This document shows positions 57,926-64,000 of a DNA stretch of 64,000 nt, piece by piece. This stretch comes from Punica granatum (lineage: Eukaryota; Streptophyta; Magnoliopsida; Myrtales; Lythraceae), in the NCBI RefSeq assembly GCF_007655135.1, contig NC_045130.1:31926605-31990604 (forward strand), read 5' to 3'. Every line of letters starts with the position of its first letter. Position 1 is the first letter of the stretch. The notes under the pieces were generated by a model. It was not told the DNA's origin. It ran no database searches and was given only the letters and a program-made list of their open reading frames with translations. The position numbers were made by a program, and so were the translations under genes.

Positions 57926-60900
57926 TTAGACGGGAACGGGACTTTTCTCGAGGAACTCTTTTCCCGTGATGCCCTCCTTCAGCTCTTTGAAGTATACATC
58001 ATAGTCCTTCTCTGGAGGAGGATTCTCAGGGTCGATCTTAAAAGGCTCACTGAAGGGAACAACACTCTTAACCTGCAAAAGAAAGAAGATGAGGATAGAT
58101 CAAAACGAGTTACTAGAATATTGAAGTACTCAGATGAAAACAAGAGCCATGATAGGGGGAAACCTCGAACGTCTTGTCACAAGCGTACGGGCTATCCAGA
58201 GCAGCAACACATATACGAGCAACCTCTTCCCTCGAAATCTTTCCCTGCATGCATAAGAACAAGAGACTCAAGTGACTATACATGAAAATCATAAATGCAT
58301 AATCTTTTAATGAAATATACCAGAATCAAAGCAAAATCATACTGTAATGTTGTCTCCTTGATCAAAAATCAGATCAGCCCCAGCAGGCTCCTCAGTCAGG
58401 GCACAGGGCCTCACGATCGTGTATGGAATTCCACTCTCTCGGATCAAGTCCTCCCCCTGTTAGTACATAGCCAATATAAGAATCTGGTATGATTCTAAGC
58501 CATTGGTCATAACAAATTTACCAAACCTTGTACCTTCAACTTATATGTCAGAATGAAACCGAGTTCCTTGTTCAAGCGGACTGCAGGAGGTTGTCTCGTG
58601 AGATCAAGTCCCGGCCTCTCGGGTCTCGTTACTCCTGCAGACCCCACATGTACGAACCTACAGGTAGTGAATTAGTGGAACTATTATGTCCTGTCACTAT
58701 ATTCCCAACTTATATTTCCAAAGAAATCCGATTATGGAATGACGAAGAAATTAAACTGAACCTGGGAATGATTGGTTCCTTTAGATATGCTCGAATGCAG
58801 GAAATAGGCAGCTGAAATGCGCCTTCCACAAAAGTCGGGTTCAACTTTCCATCATACTCAAACTTGCTGAACATTAGCTGCAACATTATATTGTCACATC
58901 AAGACACAAAAGGGGGATGAAATCAGATGAAACAGAAGGTGGGCTTATCTAAATGAATACCTGCAGAGAAACAACACTACTCGGGTCAAAAGGCGGGGCA
59001 TCAAACACTGTTCTCGCTCGAAATATGGGCCTCAGAGATGCGAATGGTAGGCGAATCTGCAGAATCACACCAGAGAGTTTAAGTAAGATGATTTAATGAA
59101 AGTACAGGCACTAATGTCGAGCTTTAGACGGGCTTACTGATTGCCACTTGCCACCAATGGTGTCAAAACTAATTGTATAGCCCACTGTGTCCCAATCACG
59201 GCTAGTCCGAACAATTAGTTTGTAACGACGACCATCTCCCCGAAGACGAAGCTCCACACCATCATATGCAGAAAGATCTTCGGCCACAGGAAAATTCTAA
59301 AAGAAAGAAATTGATAAAACTACAACTTGAACAACTGAGACTTCCGTCATGTTAATATGATCATTTGGTGTTCAACATGCTCACCTTTGTTCTGATGCTA
59401 GTAAAGCCACCATTGTTTGCTGTAGAAACGTTTCCTGAAAAAAGGGAAAAAAGCGTAAAACTTTGAGGCCTGATCGATCCGTCAATATGAAGTAGATAAG
59501 TACATAAGGTTGCCGATAAACCTTTGAAGAGTCCGGCGGGTCCACCATCTTCGCCACTAGTTGGGTCCATCAGCAACATACTTTCACTAACTCCTCCCAT
59601 CACAACGTCGTCTAAGGCACCCCAAGGAAGTTCCTTAAACATACCATCTGACAAGAAACTTCACAATTAAAAGGCCAATAGATTGGTAACCAAATTGGGA
59701 CTTTATCTCTAATAGAGAATCGATCAGCTTAAGTGACCAAATTGTATTCTATCTGATTTGTAATGTCAAGAGCATACCTTCAATGCCGAACAGGACTTTC
59801 CCATTCCGCACTCCAACACTCCCTTTGACAGCATTAAGTAGATTTCTCATCCCAACATATTCGACCATTTCAGGCAAGTCACCTTTGATCTGGCCATTTA
59901 AATCAGATAAGAATCAAGTCCCTCTGGGTAAACGAACTATACTCCTACTTTGAACTGAAGATGGCTATGTAAGAGCCGATCCGACTAGGAAAATGTTGGC
60001 ATACCTCTGGCTCAAAAAACTTGATCCCCTGCAGAAAAAAACCGACATAAGTCAATCCAATAATTTCTTTATTTTGCAGGAAGACCACAAATAATAGAAA
60101 AACAGCAAATCATCGTACTTGGCTGTATTTTGCACGATCGGGAGTATCCCCTTCCTTCGGTCCAACAATAACAGAAGTAGCATTGATGATTTTTCTAATG
60201 CCTTTGAAGTATTCAGGTAGCAGAGTACTCTCTTTGGTAATATCTCCTACAATCTGAAATACTTGAACGTGTACGAACAAAGGATCAACGAGAAACAGTG
60301 AAAATGCGTGAAAAGAAAACAAGCACTAAAGGGTGTTTCTTTAAAGCATTACATAAATCTGATTGTTAAGATATATTGCTTACATTGTACTAGCAAAAAC
60401 ATCATCTTTCAGAATGACCATATGAATGTAAGCGAGAGATCAAGAACTGCAAGAAATAGTTCTACATTAATATCTGGCTCACCATGTCAATGTCCAGTCC
60501 CAACATTTTCCTGGCCTTCTCTTCGTTTCGGACCTACAGGGGTTCGGTACACAAAAAAAGCAAATGAATCACAAAGATAAAAACCAACACAATACAGAAC
60601 CAAGAAAATTTGCATAAGGGAAAGTTTCCGAAAATATAATAATGGCCTAAGAATTGGGATCAGCAAGTCATGAAAATTTACCAAGATGCGAACTGGCTGC
60701 CCCTTTTTGCGTAAAATATCGACAACCCTTCTCCCAACCCCGCCAGTGGCCCCTGCTACAAGTACAATCCCAGTGGGATCCATTCTTTTTTCAGGCTTGG
60801 CAAGCTCCGGCCCTGGCCCAGATAGTTTCTCAATTATGAATTCGAAAAACTTCACCAAAGTTGCAAAAGACAAGCCAAGATCAGTTGACATTCGACCAAT

Positions 60901-61649
60901 ATGCAATACTGGATGAATCGAATCACACTATGGAGATCATATCAACCTTGGCTGGAGAAGGGGGACCGTTGAAGAAGTACAAAGTCTTAATGAATCTCCC
61001 CAGATCCCAACCCTGCTTTTCCGACACGGGCCCTTTATATATAGTCGAAAGACTCGAAGAGTAACATACCGAGCGAGTTTTACGAAGGGACCACCCAGAC
61101 ACTGATCTGTCATTAAGTTGAAGAAACGGTTTAGGAAGCAGGGAAGGCAGCGTTGGGGGACGCACTGATTTCTTAGAACATTTAGTATTGACAAGAGACG
61201 AAGGACCCTGCAGCCACACATAAAGAGGCATGAATGCTCATACAATTATGAATTACGCAATGACACTAAATCAATTTCTACATTCCAGTAAACAAGATAA
61301 CAGCTTTATCACTATGTATAACAATAACAGTCATATGAGCCCCGAGTCACTAAACTAATAAAGTTCTCATTGATCACTATGAACAAACAATATATTTCAC
61401 CGATATCATAATATCACCGAAGAACAACCATAACCCATCAAAGAGCCAAGAGTTGAAACGCTATGAAACAAAGGAACATTTCCTGCTGCACTATAAGGGG
61501 GCAAGGCAGAAAACAGATTTCTCGAAGTGGAAATTTGATTTCTCTTTTGAACTGATGGGTGCAGATGATAGGCAGTCAAGTAGCAGACTTTATTTCTAGT
61601 ACATACCAATGATGAAGGGGGCAGTTACCTGAAAGTAAAGAACCTCCAT
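57926..61649 (-). CDS. Predicted plastid NAD(P)-binding Rossmann/CIA30-domain protein, 16 exons
   Basis: Exons in transcript order: 61629-61649, 60947-61207, 60682-60849, 60483-60533, 60119-60253, 60005-60028, 59778-59889, 59522-59647, 59385-59434, 59138-59296, 58961-59056, 58762-58877, 58534-58657, 58343-58456, 58164-58244, 57926-58072. All junctions are GT-AG and phases agree. The coding length is 1785 nt, giving 594 aa with stop TAA at 57926-57928. Residues 1 to about 60 are rich in S, K, R and P, as in a chloroplast transit peptide. A dinucleotide-binding GATGGVG lies at 127-133 in an atypical SDR/NmrA-like fold (VRILVRNEEKARKML, then KIINATSVIVGP). Residues about 258-420 form a CIA30-like insertion (DDVVMGGVSES, GFTSIRTKNFP, YKLIVRTSRDWDTVGY). 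The Rossmann part then resumes (FVHVGSAGVTRPERPG, IPYTIVRPCALTEEP). The architecture matches an Arabidopsis chloroplast protein family of this length (At4g18810-like, from memory). Substrate and role are not known from sequence. A (CTT)n tract lies upstream. Confidence 0.92.
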
Positions 61650-61729
61650 AATCAGAACACCAGTGTTCTGTTCGCAGGGACAGACAGAGAGAAGGTAGAG
61701 ATGATGATGGTGGTGGTGGTGGGAGTGTT

Positions 61730-61737
61730 CTTATATT
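61730..61737 (-). promoter_or_regulatory. Candidate TATA box of the Rossmann/CIA30 gene
   Basis: AATATAAG on the minus strand, about 80 bp before the ATG. The TTCTTC microsatellite lies just upstream. Weak evidence. Confidence 0.35.
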
Positions 61738-61749
61738 GAATTTTACTTT

Positions 61750-61779
61750 TTTCTTCTTCTTCTTCTTCTTCTTCTTCTT
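61750..61779. repeat. (TTC)n microsatellite
   Basis: About 10 units, 100 bp upstream of the Rossmann/CIA30 start codon. Confidence 0.9.
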
Positions 61780-62664
61780 ATGGGTTGTTCTGTTCTTGAT
61801 TGATATTTATTTGATCAGATTGGAAGAGGGAAGTAAAATTTAGGCCACACAACGCAGCAAGAGCGAGAAGGGAATGGAAATCCCAACAGCCACATTGCCA
61901 GCTTCGAGAAAGAAGTGGGAGTTTGAAGAGTCTCTGTTCTTGTCTGGTCCGAGTCCAAGGGAAGGCCACGGTCACGTGATTATGGGTTCAATTTGGGCCA
62001 GGATTATTGGATGAACTCACTCTACTAGAGGCCCAGTTAAATTATGGGCCGGGATCTTTTGTCCTTGGGCCTGGGCCAGGATAATACTGTAAATAGGGCC
62101 CAATGGAGGTTCTTGCTGGTCATTCTTCTCTGGGTGTCATCCTTGCGTGGGTACTCGATAGAAGCCTGATCGATCGTCCAGAACATGATTTCAAGCAAAG
62201 ATTCAATGGAATTAGCGCTACGAAAAATAGTTTATGAAAAGTGTCGGGAAAGACTGATTTTCTTGTAGTGTAGAGAGCGGAAAGCAACACTGGCGCGGGA
62301 GGCAACTAGGGGGCCGGAGACATACGATTCCTTCCTACTTCCACTTCATACCCGAACTGCCTCTGTCCAATTCGACAGATTAAAACCCATGATGCTTTAG
62401 AGATCGACAAAATGTAGCATGTCAATAACAAATTAACAATGGCATCCGTAGCTCACATGGCATAATGTGCATGTATTGAATGTACGTATACTGATATATC
62501 TTATCTTCAATTTGTTCCTGTAGATGAGTCAATGTGATGTTATAGGATCGTCCGAACACTAAAATTTGGCCGAAGGAATGGAGGCGATAATGTGGACATG
62601 GTGGAGCAATTTATGGGACCCCGTTTACAATTTGTCCCCCCGCAGTATGCATATACATGCATAC

Positions 62665-62738
<74 letters not shown>

Positions 62739-64000
62739 TTTATAATATTTGAAAATTTTGGTGTCGACCACATTTTTATAGTTTGACCATATTCAGTAAT
62801 CTTCTATTGACTTCTTAAGTTCCCCGTGTTTGCAATTATCAGGTTTTCTTTTTCTTTCTTTCTTCTTTGACTAATACTTCTCGAGATCTTCTTGCAGCAA
62901 AAACGTACAACAATGCACGTGAAGGTTTGAAAATTTTTTACATGTGTCTGGCTGTTGAGTAGATTTCACACACACACACACACACACAAATATGTATATA
63001 TATAAGAGTACATAAGTTTTGGATTTTCATTCAAAAAATTTAAATTTTTTTTTTAAAGATAACAAAATACTCATATGTCTCCCTTATAATAAAAAATAAA
63101 AAGATATATTAATAATAAGAAGAATTACATGAAGTTTGAACTTCGAACGCATTTTGCATATACCAAGACCATGCGGAAGCTGTAAAAGATGTAAGATCAT
63201 AATTGTACGAGGTGGATATCGTTAGGAAAATTTGTGCAAGAGATGTAAGATCATATATAGTTGTACCCGGAAAAGTTTCAGATCGTAAAATTATATTTTA
63301 CTGCAGGCTTAGTGGAGTTTTAATTACATCTATGCATTCACATTTTTAATATATTGAAACATAATCGTTCTAACATACATACATATATATATATATATAT
63401 CTGCAGCTTTCGTATGAAAATTTTCAAACCCTAACGAAGGGTCTTGACATGTTCCATTTCTTTTGTAGCGACCAAGACGCGTATGAACCTTCGTTAAACA
63501 TCGTTTCCAAACTAATGGATGCCCACCGCCAAGCTATCTAGCTATGATCATGAAATATCATGAAAATTTACTTCTTGCAACATGAAGGCCTAGCAAGATC
63601 CAAATTTGATAATTCATTCATCTCTCCACAAAAGTCTTGGTAGTTAAAAAAAGAAAAGAGGAATTTAATAGCCCATCTGATATGAAAAGATAAGTCTATT
63701 ACACACCGACTGCCAGTTATTGTAGAGTATTTTTAACACCCCAACCAGCAAATATTTGGTAAATATTACTTAGCCATTTGCCACTTTGAGTAACGTTCAT
63801 ATGTAAGTGGTAAATTGAAATCACAATAAGCATACAGATTCCCACTTAATTACAATTGTTATTTTGATTAGTTATTATTTATTTACAGTAAATGAGTAAC
63901 ACTCATTGAATATTTAGTTCGAATAATAACACTAGTTATTAGCTCAAGAAACATCGATAATACCATGCCACCAATTCTTTTATCCAAAGACAAAATGACA
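61780..64000. other. Intergenic, microsatellite-rich, nothing coding
   Basis: Contains a (CATA)n then (AT)n tract (62655-62735) and a (CA)n tract near 62970-62988. No gene was supported to the end of the window. Confidence 0.5.
62676..62735. repeat. (AT)n microsatellite, about 30 units
   Basis: An uninterrupted AT tract, preceded by CATA repeats from about 62655. Confidence 0.95.

Noticed and set aside
1..64000. CRISPR arrays, operons, ribosome-binding sites, prophage or tRNA genes
   Set aside because: None was seen. The window is plant nuclear DNA with spliced genes, so bacterial feature types do not apply.

Overview
The window is nuclear DNA from a flowering plant, almost certainly a eudicot. 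The evidence is an AT-rich background, spliced genes with GT-AG introns, a plant-specific WRKY factor, plant TRIM, Copia and Ogre-like LTR retrotransposons, tRNA-derived SINEs and MITEs. I cannot name the species from sequence alone. No tRNA, rRNA, CRISPR or organellar block was seen.

Layout. Positions 1-2.3 kb are AT-rich intergenic DNA with a short tandem duplication and a fold-back. From 2.36 to 19.64 kb there is a nest of mobile elements. An RNase H-like pseudogene on the minus strand is interrupted by a TRIM-type element with TSD aaagc. The TRIM is interrupted by a plus-strand Ogre-like non-autonomous element with TSD ccgcc. The 5' LTR of that element is interrupted by an 8.06-kb minus-strand Copia element with TSD tgtta. 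All three target-site duplications are perfect. LTR divergence (about 8%, 1% and 0.2%, counted by eye) gives the same order of insertion as the nesting.

From 19.6 kb to the end the DNA is genic but sparse. The genes I can support are: (i) a three-exon bHLH/ACT-like small protein at 23.76-24.53 kb (+); (ii) an SGT1 TPR-domain fragment, a pseudogene, at 32.96-33.43 kb (+); (iii) the last exons of an unrecognised coiled-coil protein at 34.85-35.27 kb (-), with a GC-AG intron; (iv) a three-exon group IIe WRKY factor, WRKY65/69-like, at 45.99-47.37 kb (+); (v) a small conserved protein with a five-codon second exon at 54.93-55.41 kb (+); (vi) a 16-exon gene for a predicted plastid NAD(P)-binding Rossmann/CIA30 protein of 594 aa at 57.93-61.65 kb (-). 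The spaces between them hold SINE copies, several MITEs (one hAT MITE with a perfect 8-bp TSD), local duplications, microsatellites and a 55-nt poly-C run.

The genes do not form an operon or cluster. They look like independent plant loci: two regulators, a plastid protein and small or broken genes. I found no convincing new enzymatic or defence system. The best-supported unusual structure is the three-level retroelement nest, in which the youngest element is intact apart from one premature amber codon.
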